Part shown: one piece after another, positions 53,692-62,425 of the stretch
How positions within the stretch are numbered: position 1 is the first letter of the stretch
Layout of the letters: every line of letters starts with the position of its first letter
Assembly (NCBI RefSeq): GCF_001879715.1
Contig: NZ_MNBW01000005.1
Location: 124,001 to 188,000 of the forward strand
Direction: 5' to 3'
Length of the DNA: 64,000 nucleotides
Source: Nioella nitratireducens
GTDB lineage: Bacteria; Pseudomonadota; Alphaproteobacteria; Rhodobacterales; Rhodobacteraceae
Translations under genes and position numbers: made by a program
The notes under the pieces: generated by a model
What the model was told of the DNA's origin: nothing
What the model saw: only the letters and a program-made list of their open reading frames with translations
Database searches by the model: none

Positions 53692-54168
53692 TCAGCCCCA
53701 CAGGGGCGGGCGGTGCACCATCAGCCAGAATATACCCACCAGCGCCGCGAAGGCGGGCCAGCCGAGAGCGAACCAGAGACGGTAGAGCCGCCGCGCCTCT
53801 TGTGGCAAGGGCTGCCCTGCGGACCACGCTGCGCCGGCCATATCGCGGATGCGGATTTGCAGATGCACCACAGGGGCCCAACAAAGGAAGGCCAGCGTAT
53901 AGAGCGCATAGGTCAGCAAAAGCCACGGCGCGGTCAGCGGATGGCCTGCCAGCCAGATCAGCCAGATCCCGCTGAGCGGTTGCACGATGCCCGCTGGCGT
54001 CGTGAACAGCCAATCCGCCCAGACCACGCCGGAAGCCACGGAATGGACGGTCTCGACGCGGCCCGTGCGCATCGCCCAGACCATCTGGAACGCGGTGCCG
54101 ATCCCTGTGCCGAACAGGACAGTCGAGGACAGGATGTGGACCCAACGGGCCAGCAGGTAGGGGTCCAT
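53692..54168 (-). CDS. DUF2269 membrane protein
   Basis: A 158-residue integral membrane protein with four transmembrane helices, family DUF2269 (predicted integral membrane protein). Typical residues are RWVHILSSTVLFGTGIGTAF and SGIWLIWLAGHPLTAPWLL. It overlaps the SDR/DoxX-like gene by one base (TGATG), so both are translated together. This pairing is widespread. Function unknown; quinone or lipid-related redox roles are guesses. Confidence 0.85.
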   Translation of the reverse strand: MDPYLLARWVHILSSTVLFGTGIGTAFQMVWAMRTGRVETVHSVASGVVWADWLFTTPAGIVQPLSGIWLIWLAGHPLTAPWLLLTYALYTLAFLCWAPVVHLQIRIRDMAGAAWSAGQPLPQEARRLYRLWFALGWPAFAALVGIFWLMVHRPPLWG

Positions 54169-55448
54169 CAGCGTTCGTCCTCCAAGATCAGGAAGATCAG
54201 CACCAACAGCATCAGGGCCGGGTTCTTGAGCAGCCCGCCAAGCGGCAGCAGCCAGAGGCCGGGGGCGAGAAGGGTGAATGCCAGCGTGTAGCCGCCGACA
54301 AGCGCCAGTTGCAGCCCGGCCACCCGGCGCAGGCGCCAGGCACGGGCTAGGGCCAGGGCGATCAGCAGGTCGGCCATCCCGCCAAGGCGGGCCAACGCGA
54401 TCAGGCTCCACTCCGGCAGGGGGGCGTGCGGGATCAGCGGCAGGAATGCCTGGGCTGGCAGAAGCAGGCCGATCAAGCCCGACACCAGCCACAGCAGCAT
54501 CAGGGCAACCCGTAGCAGCGGCCGCAGCAGGTAGAGCCGCGCGTGCCAAAGGTCGCCGGTGCCCGCCGGTCGCGCGGCGATGAAGGTTGAGAAACCACGC
54601 GGGCGGGCCTCGTCCGGCAAGCGAGACACCAAGGGACCGGCATCGGCCTCGATCCCGGCGGCCAATTGGTCAAGCGCGGTTGTCGAAATCGGCCCGAGCC
54701 GCAGGGCGTCACCCACCCGTGCGGTCAGGCGCGCGAGCCATTGGGGCAGCGGCCATAGCGGGGCGGACTGGAGGCCGAACCAACGGCGGAGTTCTCGCAG
54801 CATATCGCCTTGGGTCAGGGTCTCGGGGCCGCCTATCTCATGCGGGCCCGGCCCCGGCGGGTCGCGCAAGCAGGCGGCCACCACGTCGGCCAGATCGGCG
54901 GCATGGATCGGGTTGACCCGTTGATCGCCGCCCACGACCGGAATGCAAAGCGGCAGAACCGCCAGCCCGCGCGCCAGTGCCGAGCCGCCATAGGCCGTAT
55001 CCCCAAGCACCAGACCGGGCCGCAGGATGGTGGCGTCATGGCGGGCCGCCAGGGCCTCGCCCTCGCGCCGGTAGCGTGCGAACGCGGTATCAGCGTGGTC
55101 GATCCCGACAGCAGAGACGAGCAGCGCGCGGCACCCGTCAGGCATGGCGCTGTAGATCGCCGCGGGCGCTGCCAGATGCACCGCGTGAAACCGTGCGTCG
55201 GGGCCTTGCAGCAGACCCGCCGCGTTTACCACGAAATCGCAGTCGGCCAATGCGTTCGACCAGAAGGACGGCGCGTGCGTAGCAGGGTCTTCCAGATCGG
55301 CGCAAAGCGTGTCGAACCCCATTTGTGCAAGTCGGGTCACGCGCCGGGCCGAGGCCAGAACCTCGACCCCGGCATCGCGCAGACCAAAGGCCAGATAGCG
55401 TCCGATGAACCCATCGGCCCCAAGCAGCAGGACACGCCCCGCCGTCAC
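54168..55448 (-). CDS. NAD-dependent epimerase/SDR with DoxX-like membrane domain
   Basis: A 426-residue fusion. Residues 1 to about 290 are an atypical short-chain dehydrogenase: RVLLLGADGFIGRYLAFGLR is the nucleotide-binding glycine loop, with VVNAAGLLQGP, and HEIGGPETLTQGDMLRELR in the substrate half. Residues 300 to 426 contain four transmembrane helices like DoxX (LLWLVSGLIGLLLPAQAFLP, then MADLLIALALA). GTG is the start, overlapping the mtnP stop (GTGA). It is joined to DUF2269 downstream. Substrate unknown. Confidence 0.85.
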   Translation of the reverse strand: MTAGRVLLLGADGFIGRYLAFGLRDAGVEVLASARRVTRLAQMGFDTLCADLEDPATHAPSFWSNALADCDFVVNAAGLLQGPDARFHAVHLAAPAAIYSAMPDGCRALLVSAVGIDHADTAFARYRREGEALAARHDATILRPGLVLGDTAYGGSALARGLAVLPLCIPVVGGDQRVNPIHAADLADVVAACLRDPPGPGPHEIGGPETLTQGDMLRELRRWFGLQSAPLWPLPQWLARLTARVGDALRLGPISTTALDQLAAGIEADAGPLVSRLPDEARPRGFSTFIAARPAGTGDLWHARLYLLRPLLRVALMLLWLVSGLIGLLLPAQAFLPLIPHAPLPEWSLIALARLGGMADLLIALALARAWRLRRVAGLQLALVGGYTLAFTLLAPGLWLLPLGGLLKNPALMLLVLIFLILEDER

Positions 55449-56317
55449 CCCAATACGCGGCCAGCGACCGCCTGTAGCTTGCGCACCATCTCGGGGTCGC
55501 GCTTGTCCGGGGCGGTCAGGATGGCGTGCTCCAGCGCCCGGTCGCAGCCATGCGGGCAAGGTGCGCGCGTCGCCCCCAGCAGGCCGGGCAACCGCGAGAC
55601 CAGGTCCTTGGCCTTGTCGGCATTGCCGTGCATCGTGCGGATGATGTCGGAAATCCTGACCTCGCCATGGTCGGGATGCCAACTGTCGTAATCGGTAATC
55701 ATGGCGACGGAGGCATAGCACAGCTCGGCCTCGCGGGCGAGTTTCGCCTCGGGCATATTGGTCATTCCAATGACGTCGCAGCCCCATTGATCGCGATACA
55801 GTTTCGACTCCGCCAGCGTCGAAAACTGCGGTCCCTCCATCGCCAGGTAGGTGCCACCGTCATGCACGGTGATCCCGGCGTCGATCGCCGCCGTGGTGCA
55901 GACCGCGCCGAGCCGGGGGCAGGTGGGGTGGGCCATGCTGACATGGCCGACAAGGCCCGGACCGAAAAAGCTCTTCTCCCGCGCAAAGGTCCGGTCGATA
56001 AACTGGTCGACGATGACAAAATCGCCCGGCGCCATGTCTTCGCGGAACGATCCGCAGGCCGAGACCGAGATCACGTCCGTCACCCCGAGGCTTTTTAGCG
56101 CGTCGATATTGGCGCGGTAGGGCACGGTCGAGGGCGTATGGACATGGCCGCGCCCGTGACGGGGCAGGAAAACCATCTTCACACCATCCAGCGTGCCGGT
56201 CAGCAACGCGTCCGAAGGTTCGCCGAATGCGCTTTCGACCTCGACCCAGTCCGCATCCTGCAACCCGTCGATCTCGTAGACGCCAGAGCCGCCGATTACC
56301 CCGATCACCGTGTCCAT
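55445..56317 (-). CDS. mtnP: S-methyl-5'-thioadenosine phosphorylase
   Basis: A 290-residue purine nucleoside phosphorylase family enzyme that splits methylthioadenosine into adenine and methylthioribose-1-phosphate, a step of methionine salvage. The start VIGVIGGSGVYEIDGLQD is typical, with LPRHGRGHVHTPSTVPYRAN (phosphate), SACGSFREDMAPGDFV and the substrate region MEGPQFSTLAESKLY. The released adenine can be salvaged by apt, encoded 3 kb away. AAGGA precedes the ATG. Confidence 0.96.
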   Translation of the reverse strand: MDTVIGVIGGSGVYEIDGLQDADWVEVESAFGEPSDALLTGTLDGVKMVFLPRHGRGHVHTPSTVPYRANIDALKSLGVTDVISVSACGSFREDMAPGDFVIVDQFIDRTFAREKSFFGPGLVGHVSMAHPTCPRLGAVCTTAAIDAGITVHDGGTYLAMEGPQFSTLAESKLYRDQWGCDVIGMTNMPEAKLAREAELCYASVAMITDYDSWHPDHGEVRISDIIRTMHGNADKAKDLVSRLPGLLGATRAPCPHGCDRALEHAILTAPDKRDPEMVRKLQAVAGRVLG

Positions 56318-56372
56318 AAACAATCCTTTCCAACAGGGTTCAGGACCAGAGTAGCGGGGCGTAAGGGGTGGC

Positions 56373-57689
56373 TCAATTGACGAAGTGAAGCGCCGTGAAA
56401 CTCTGTCGCCAGTCCGCGACCTCCGGGGCGAGGCTGGCGGGATCATTTGCCCGCAGCGCCCGCGCAATCAGCGACGCCAGTCGCGGCGCATCTTCTGCCG
56501 TCATGCCCCACCGGACAAGTTCGGGCGTACCGATGCGCAGCCCGTTCATGTCGCCGTCCACCTCGTCGATGGGCAGACCGATCCCGCAGGCCAGGAACCC
56601 CGCCTGCCGCATGGTTCTGGACGCCGCCTGACCGCCGCCGACCCCGGCGGCCGCGATAGCGAACTGATGCGACTGCGTATAGCCCTGCGCGCCCATGAAC
56701 ACCGGCAGGCCCCCATCCGCCAACGCCTCGGCCAAAGCCTGCGCCATGCGGATCATCTCGGCGGCATAGGCCCGCCCGTGATCGCGCCAGTCCAGCATGG
56801 TCACCGCCAGCGCCGCCGCCTTGGCCGCGTCGAAATTTGCCGTCATGCCGGGGAAGGCGATATGGTCCAGCCGTTCGGCCAGGTCTGCGTCATTGGTCAC
56901 GATCACCCCGCCCGCAGGCCCGCCAAGGCTTTTGTAGGTGCTCATCGTCATCAGGTGCGCGCCTTCGGCCAGTGGGTCTTGCCACGCCTTGCCCGCGATG
57001 ATCCCGCATTGATGCGCCGCGTCGAACATCAGTTTCGCGCCGACCTCATCGGCCACTTTGCGGACCTCGGCCACCGGATGCTCAAACAGGTTGAGGCTGG
57101 CGCCAAGCGTGATCAGCTTGGGGTTTTGCGCCTTGGCGAGTTTGCGCAAGCCCTCCACGTCCACCGTGTAGCCATCGGCATTGACCGGCGCAGGCAGGAT
57201 GCGCAGCCCGTAGAGCCCGGCACAGCCCGCCTGGTGATGCGTAACGTGGCCACCCACAGCCGCCGGCGGGGCAATGATCGTATCACCGGGCTGGCAGGTC
57301 GCCATGAACGCGTAAAGGTTGGATATTGCCCCGGACGGCACCCGGATTTCCGCGTATTTCGCGTCGAAAACCTCGGCGACCAGTTCGGCGGCGATCACTT
57401 CGATTTCCTCGATTGCTTCCAGCCCCATCTCATACTTGTCGCCGGGATAGCCAAGCGACGGGCGGCTGCCCATGCCGCTGGACAACAGGGCTTCGGCCTT
57501 GGGGTTCATCACGTTAGTCGCGGGGTTGAGGTTGAAACAGTCCCGTTCATGGATGTGCCGATTGGCCCGGGCCAGCGCCTCGATCCGTTCGTGAATGGCG
57601 CTGCTGTCTTCTTTCGCCGTGTGGGTTGCGATGGATTGGATCAGGTCTTCGCACTGGGTGGGAACCCATGGGCGGCGGGCAAGGGTCAT
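56373..57689 (-). CDS. Divergent SHMT-like PLP enzyme
   Basis: A 438-residue fold-type I PLP enzyme related to serine hydroxymethyltransferase. The Schiff-base lysine lies in TMSTYKSLGGPAGGVIVTND; in standard GlyA this reads T-H-K-T-L-R-G-P-R-G-G, so histidine and arginine residues are replaced. The motif SRPSLGYPGDKYEMGLEAIE also departs from the Y-x-E-G-Y-P-G of GlyA. It may be an aldolase or transaldolase rather than a folate-dependent SHMT. A LysR-type regulator is divergent from it. The true glyA is not in the window. Confidence 0.78.
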   Translation of the reverse strand: MTLARRPWVPTQCEDLIQSIATHTAKEDSSAIHERIEALARANRHIHERDCFNLNPATNVMNPKAEALLSSGMGSRPSLGYPGDKYEMGLEAIEEIEVIAAELVAEVFDAKYAEIRVPSGAISNLYAFMATCQPGDTIIAPPAAVGGHVTHHQAGCAGLYGLRILPAPVNADGYTVDVEGLRKLAKAQNPKLITLGASLNLFEHPVAEVRKVADEVGAKLMFDAAHQCGIIAGKAWQDPLAEGAHLMTMSTYKSLGGPAGGVIVTNDADLAERLDHIAFPGMTANFDAAKAAALAVTMLDWRDHGRAYAAEMIRMAQALAEALADGGLPVFMGAQGYTQSHQFAIAAAGVGGGQAASRTMRQAGFLACGIGLPIDEVDGDMNGLRIGTPELVRWGMTAEDAPRLASLIARALRANDPASLAPEVADWRQSFTALHFVN

Positions 57690-57752
57690 GGCGGCCTCCG
57701 GTTTGACGTTGCAAGGATCATGCGCGCGAAAGGCGTGACGCGGCAAACCAGA

Positions 57753-57776
57753 TTTCCTATGAATAAGTTTAGGAAA
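57753..57776. promoter_or_regulatory. LysR operator candidate
   Basis: TTTCCTA and TAGGAAA are perfect inverted 7-base arms with a 10-base AT-rich spacer. The site lies in the 103-base divergent region between the SHMT-like gene and the LysR-type gene, ending 16 bases before the lysR ATG. The symmetry and place suit a LysR-type binding site that controls both genes. Confidence 0.6.
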
Positions 57777-57792
57777 ACTACGGGTAGCTCAA

Positions 57793-58683
57793 ATGGCCGT
57801 CGCTCCACCCCGCCCGAAAGGGCCGCCGCTGAACGCCTTGCGCGCCTTTGAGGCCGCCGCAAGGCTTGGCTCTTTCGCGGCGGCGGCAGAGGAGTTGTCG
57901 GTCACACCGGGCGCAGTTTCCCAGCATGTCAAGGCGGTAGAGGCATGGTCGGGCGTGCCATTGTTCCGCCGACGGGCGCAAGGCGTCGAACTGACCGAGG
58001 CGGGGCGGCAGGTCGCACCGGTGCTGGTCGGGGCGTTCGACGGCATCGGCGAGGCGACCCGCATGATCCGCGAAATGAAGCCGCGCGCAACGTTGACCGT
58101 GGCCGCCCTGCCGAGTGTGGCGCAGCTTTGGCTTTACCCGCGACTTGCGGCGATCCGGGCCGCGTTGCCAGGGGTGCGGCTGTCGATCTATGCGTTGGAA
58201 ACGCCCCCGAACCTGCGGCGCGACCTGTTCGATCTTAGCCTGTTCCCGCGAGCGCCGGAAGAATGCCCGGATGGCCTGACGCTGGCCATGGATGAAATCT
58301 TCCCGGTCGCGGCACCACAGGTGGCCGACCGGGTGCAAAGCGCGTGGGATCTGGGTGACGAAACCCTGCTTGCCGATGAAAGCTGGGCGTCGGACTGGCC
58401 CGATTGGGCGGCGGCAGAGGGCGCGGTGCTGCCCGATCTGGGGGATGCGCCCCGCTTTTCGCTCTATAGCCTCGCGGTGGAAGAGGCTGTGGCAGGTGCG
58501 GGCATCCTGATGGGGCACGGGTTTTTGCTGGAGCAGCCGCTGCGTGCTGGCAGGCTCGTGCCGCTCTTTGCCCGGCGGCATCCTACGGGGCGGATGCTGA
58601 TGCTCGACCGCCCGGTGCATCCGCGGGGCGACCTTGCACGGCTTATCAGCTTGATTTCCGGCCCTATTCCCCCGGCCGTTTGA
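57793..58683 (+). CDS. LysR-family (GcvA-like) regulator
   Basis: A 296-residue LysR-type transcription factor. The helix-turn-helix is LGSFAAAAEELSVTPGAVSQ then HVKAVEAWSGVPLFRRRAQG. The effector-binding domain (residues about 95 to 290) has PRLAAIRAALPGVRLSIYAL. The phrase PPLNALRAFEAAARLGSFAA is typical of GcvA-type regulators. It is divergent from the SHMT-like gene and probably controls it. Its 3' end overlaps the convergent flavin reductase gene by 20 bases. Confidence 0.92.
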   Translation: MAVAPPRPKGPPLNALRAFEAAARLGSFAAAAEELSVTPGAVSQHVKAVEAWSGVPLFRRRAQGVELTEAGRQVAPVLVGAFDGIGEATRMIREMKPRATLTVAALPSVAQLWLYPRLAAIRAALPGVRLSIYALETPPNLRRDLFDLSLFPRAPEECPDGLTLAMDEIFPVAAPQVADRVQSAWDLGDETLLADESWASDWPDWAAAEGAVLPDLGDAPRFSLYSLAVEEAVAGAGILMGHGFLLEQPLRAGRLVPLFARRHPTGRMLMLDRPVHPRGDLARLISLISGPIPPAV

Positions 58684-59269
58684 GCGTGAAGAATTCTGTC
58701 GCACGGGTGAAATCGCGGTATCCCATGCGGCCGACCGGCTGATAAACACGGGCATCGAAAATGCCATCGACAAGGCAATCGTCGCGCATGTGGATGCCAA
58801 TGACTTCGCCGAAGACCACCGTGTTGGCCTCGCCCTCGATCTTGACGATCCGGGTCAGGCGGCATTCCAGATTGGCGGGGGCGTTTACCACGCGGGGGCA
58901 GTCGATCAATTGGCATTCGGCCTTTTCGATCCCGGCATCGGCGAACTCATCGACCTCTTTCGGCCATGGGCCCGAAGTCTGGTTCATCACCTGCGCCATG
59001 TCGTAAGCCACGACATTCACACAGAAAACCCCGGTTTCGCGGATATTGGCCACGCTGTCCTTGACCCCGTCCTGATCGGGCTTGCCACTGGTGCTGGAAA
59101 ACATGACCTGAGGCGGGGTATAGGCCACGCCATTGAAGAAGGAATAGGGGGCGAGGTTGTCGTAACCCTTTGACGAGCGGGAAGAAATCCAGCCGATCGG
59201 GCGGGGGGTGATCAGGGCGTTGAACGGGTTGTGGGGCAGGCCGTGGCCGTCTTTGGGTTCGTAGAACAT
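58664..59269 (-). CDS. Flavin reductase-like protein
   Basis: A 201-residue flavin-binding protein of the flavin reductase (DIM6/NTAB) family. FMN-contact residues lie in LITPRPIGWISSRSSKG and YSFFNGVAYTPPQVMFSS, then ETGVFCVNVVAYDMAQVMNQ. The typical ending is YQPVGRMGYRDFTRATEFFT. It may supply reduced flavin to a partner oxygenase, or be a stand-alone enzyme. Partner unknown. It overlaps the lysR 3' end on the opposite strand. Confidence 0.88.
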   Translation of the reverse strand: MFYEPKDGHGLPHNPFNALITPRPIGWISSRSSKGYDNLAPYSFFNGVAYTPPQVMFSSTSGKPDQDGVKDSVANIRETGVFCVNVVAYDMAQVMNQTSGPWPKEVDEFADAGIEKAECQLIDCPRVVNAPANLECRLTRIVKIEGEANTVVFGEVIGIHMRDDCLVDGIFDARVYQPVGRMGYRDFTRATEFFTLKRPGE

Positions 59270-59353
59270 GTCGGTCGATCCTCTTCCGGTTTGGCAACGA
59301 CCTAGCGCCGTGCTAGCAGCGGTTCCAGTCGAAAATCGGGGCAGGGACGGGCG

Positions 59354-59830
59354 GTGTACCAGTTCGGGCAGGAACAACCGGAAGACCATTGGGAGGTCGA
59401 GGCGCTTTACGATCTGTGTTTCGCGCCGGGGCGCGAGGCGCTGTCCTCTTATCGTCTGCGCGATGCGTCGCCGCCGGTGCCAGACCTGTGCCGCGTTGCG
59501 CGGGATGGCCAAAAAATCCTAGCAGGGGCAATACGTTACTGGCCAGTGCATGTCGGGTCACACCGCGCGCTGTTGCTGGGTCCGGTGGCGGTTCACCCGA
59601 CCCGGCAGGGCGAGGGGCTGGGTGGCGCGCTGATGAATGACAGCCTGCACAGGGCGTGGGATCTGGGCTGGCCGCGGGTGCTGCTGGTGGGGGATGCGCC
59701 CTATTACAGCCGTTTCGGGTTTCGTCGTCTGGAGGGCGTGGACATGCCGCCACCGACCAACCCCGACCGGGTTCTGGGCATCGGGGATTGGACCGGGATC
59801 ACCGGGCCCGTGACGGCCTGGAGCGGCTGA
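59354..59830 (+). CDS. GNAT N-acetyltransferase (YhbS-like)
   Basis: A 158-residue GNAT protein. The acetyl-CoA-binding part is LGPVAVHPTRQGEGLGGALM (Q-G-E-G), followed by VLLVGDAPYYSRFGFRRLEG, a layout typical of YhbS-type members. GTG is the start, with GGGACGGG upstream. Substrate unknown. Its 3' end faces ptsP, and the phased repeat copy B lies between. Confidence 0.87.
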   Translation: MYQFGQEQPEDHWEVEALYDLCFAPGREALSSYRLRDASPPVPDLCRVARDGQKILAGAIRYWPVHVGSHRALLLGPVAVHPTRQGEGLGGALMNDSLHRAWDLGWPRVLLVGDAPYYSRFGFRRLEGVDMPPPTNPDRVLGIGDWTGITGPVTAWSG

Positions 59831-59847
59831 AAAGACCCGTCGTCCCC

Positions 59848-59905
59848 CGTACACCCCCTGTACACCCCCCGTACACCATGCGTGCACCGGTTTGGCCGTT
59901 TTCGG
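59848..59905. repeat. Phased 11-bp tandem repeat, copy B
   Basis: Nearly four 11-base units (C/T)GT(A/G)CACC(CCC or ATG), followed by the tail GGTTTGGCCGTTTTCGG. This is the second copy of the element at 9505 to 9562, again between convergent genes. Sequence downstream of the tail also resembles that of copy A. Confidence 0.75.
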
Positions 59906-59985
59906 TGGTGGCGCCATGGCGATTGTGCCGCTGTCCGGCTGCGCGATCCCTCGGGCACGGTCGGGCTGGGCGAAACGCGTCCGGG

Positions 59986-62229
59986 TCAGCTTTGCCGTTT
60001 CAACCAGTCCATGACCGCGCTGCGCACGGATTGCTCGCCGCTGGCCTCGGCCTCGTTGATCACCGCGCGGGCTTCTCGCAGGTCGACGCGGCGCAGCAGG
60101 CTTTTGACCGGGCCGATCGACGCCGGGCGCATCGACAGCGCGCGAAGACCCATGGCGGCAAAGCACAGCGCCTCGATGGGCCGCCCTGCATCCTCGCCAC
60201 AAAAGCTGAGCGCCGTGTCGGTTTCCTGACACCGTTCGACGATCTGGGCAAGGAAGGTGAGATAGCTCACGTTCAGGGTGTCATAGCGGCGGCGGACGCG
60301 TTCGTTTTCGCGGTCGGCGGCAAAGAAGAACTGTTTGAGGTCGTTGCCGCCGATGGAAATGAAATCGGCCATCTCGAAGAACTGCCGGGGCGCGAAGGCG
60401 AGCGACGGCGTTTCCAGCATCGCACCGATTTCCACTTTGCCGGGCAGCACCCGACCAAGCGCGGCCTCGCGGTCGAGTTCGCGCATCAGGTGGTCACGGG
60501 CGGCGGTGAATTCCTCGAACTGGGCGATGAAGGGAAACATCACCGTCAGCGGGCGGCCATTCGCGGCGCGGATCAGCGCCTGCAACTGCATCCGCATCAC
60601 GCCCGGCTTGTCCAGCCCGACCCGGATTGCGCGCCAGCCAAGCGCGGGGTTCGGCTCGTCCGTGGCCTTCATGTAAGGCAGCACCTTGTCCGAGCCGATG
60701 TCGAGCGTTCGGAAAGCCACGCGCTTGCCGCCCGCCGCCTCCATCACGCGGGCATAGAGCGCGGCCAGTTCGCCCCGTTTCGGCACGGTCGAGCGGGTCA
60801 GGAATTGCAGCTCGGTGCGGAAGAGGCCGACCCCATCGGCCCCGGAAGACGGCAGCGAGGGCAGGTCAGCCATCAGGCCCGCGTTCATCGTCAGGCTGAT
60901 ATGCGTGCCGTCGAGTGTTTCGGCGGGCTTGTCGCGGATCGAGGCATAGCGTTCCTGCGCGGCGGCGCGCATCGCCATCTTGTCCCGAAAGGCGGTGGCG
61001 ACGGTGTCTTCGGGGCGCAGGTGGACGACGCCCTCATCGCCATCGACAAGGATCGTGTCGCCGTTCAACGCTTCTTGGGTGATCCGTTCGGCATGGACGA
61101 TCAGCGGGATGGCCAGCGCCCGCGCGACAATCGCGGCGTGGCTGGCAACCGAGCCTTCCTCCAACACCACGGCCTTGAGCGATCGACCATAATCCAGCAG
61201 TTCCGCCGGACCGATGTTGCGCGCGACCAGAACCGGGTTGTCGGGGATCTGGGCGGCGGAATGGTTGCCCTGTCCGGTCAGTTGCCGCAGCAACCGGTTG
61301 GACAGGTCGTCGAGATCGTGCAGCCGTTCGCGCAAGTAGGCATCGGGCACGGTTTGCATCCGCGCGCGGGCGGCGGATTGTTCCTTTTCCACGGCGGCTT
61401 CGGCTGACAGGCCCCGGCTGATGTCTTCCTCCATCCGGCGCATCCAGCCACGGGAATTGGCGAACATGCGGTAGGCTTGCAGCACCTCGACATGTTCGGC
61501 GTCGGCCTTGGGGGCGTTGTCGAGCATTTCATCGACCGAAACGCGCAGCTTTTCCACCGCCTCGTGCAGGCGGCGCAGTTCCTCTTGCGGGTCATCGGCA
61601 ACGGGGTTGGTGATGACGACGCGCGGTTCGTGCAGGTAGACATTGCCCTCTGCCGCGCCCTCTTGGCCGATGCCGCCGTGGAAGACGACCGAGCGTTGAT
61701 GGCGGGCCGACATTGCCTCGTTATCGCCGACGAAGGCGCCGAGCTCGGTCATTTCGGCCAACACCATGGCGACGACTTCCAGCGCGTAGATCTCGTCCTC
61801 GGAATAGCTGCGGCCATCCTTGGATTGCACCACGAGCACGCCGAGCTTGTCGCCAAGCCGCTGAATCGGCACGCCGAGGAAGGACGAGAAGGCCTCTTCC
61901 CCCGTTTCCGGCATGTAGCGGAACCCCGGCGCGGCGGGGGCGTTGTCGGTGGCGATCGGGCGCATCCGGCTGGCGACGCGGCCGACCAGACCCTCACCGA
62001 CCCTCAGGCGCGTGACGTGAACGGATTCCGGCGCGAGGCCCTCGGTCGCGCAAAGTTCCAACGTGATCGGGTCGCGCAACAGGTAGATCGAGCAGACCTC
62101 GGTCCCCATCGAATCGGCGATGATATGGGTGATCCTGTCGAGCCGCTCCTGCCCGGCGCCCGCCTCGGCCAACGTGGCCTGCAAGCGCCGCAGGAGCTTG
62201 CGACTCTCGGATTCTGTCCTTTCGGGCAT
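59986..62229 (-). CDS. ptsP: PTS enzyme I-Ntr
   Basis: A 747-residue phosphoenolpyruvate--protein phosphotransferase of the nitrogen-PTS. The N-terminal GAF domain is residues 1 to about 150 (MGTEVCSIYLLRDPITLELC). The enzyme I body has the phosphoryl-accepting histidine in SVASHAAIVARALAIPLIVH, and the PEP-binding region GSDKVLPYMKATDEPNPALG with SIGGNDLKQFFFAADREN. It phosphorylates NPr, which regulates potassium, nitrogen and sRNA-linked metabolism. Its upstream neighbour on the same strand is lysC, a common alphaproteobacterial pair. Confidence 0.95.
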   Translation of the reverse strand: MPERTESESRKLLRRLQATLAEAGAGQERLDRITHIIADSMGTEVCSIYLLRDPITLELCATEGLAPESVHVTRLRVGEGLVGRVASRMRPIATDNAPAAPGFRYMPETGEEAFSSFLGVPIQRLGDKLGVLVVQSKDGRSYSEDEIYALEVVAMVLAEMTELGAFVGDNEAMSARHQRSVVFHGGIGQEGAAEGNVYLHEPRVVITNPVADDPQEELRRLHEAVEKLRVSVDEMLDNAPKADAEHVEVLQAYRMFANSRGWMRRMEEDISRGLSAEAAVEKEQSAARARMQTVPDAYLRERLHDLDDLSNRLLRQLTGQGNHSAAQIPDNPVLVARNIGPAELLDYGRSLKAVVLEEGSVASHAAIVARALAIPLIVHAERITQEALNGDTILVDGDEGVVHLRPEDTVATAFRDKMAMRAAAQERYASIRDKPAETLDGTHISLTMNAGLMADLPSLPSSGADGVGLFRTELQFLTRSTVPKRGELAALYARVMEAAGGKRVAFRTLDIGSDKVLPYMKATDEPNPALGWRAIRVGLDKPGVMRMQLQALIRAANGRPLTVMFPFIAQFEEFTAARDHLMRELDREAALGRVLPGKVEIGAMLETPSLAFAPRQFFEMADFISIGGNDLKQFFFAADRENERVRRRYDTLNVSYLTFLAQIVERCQETDTALSFCGEDAGRPIEALCFAAMGLRALSMRPASIGPVKSLLRRVDLREARAVINEAEASGEQSVRSAVMDWLKRQS

Positions 62230-62349
62230 ATTGCCTTTTCCCTGAATCCCTGTCTGGGCGTTGTGCCCCTGAGTCAGGCATAGCCTGCGAGGCGGGGGGC
62301 GCGCAATGCGATTGGCCCGCAGGGCCTTGCAGCCGCGTCATTGCCACGC

Positions 62350-62359
62350 GGGGGGGGGG
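62350..62359. repeat. G10 homopolymer tract
   Basis: Ten consecutive G bases in the 196-base gap between lysC and ptsP. Such tracts are prone to replication slippage. No gene lies across it. It may alter spacing in an untranslated region, but no promoter is clearly identified around it. Confidence 0.6.
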
Positions 62360-62425
62360 CGGGATAGGCTGGGCGAGCAGGCCGGTGCGAGGGGCGCGGC
62401 CCCCCGGCATGACAGCGGGCAGCGT

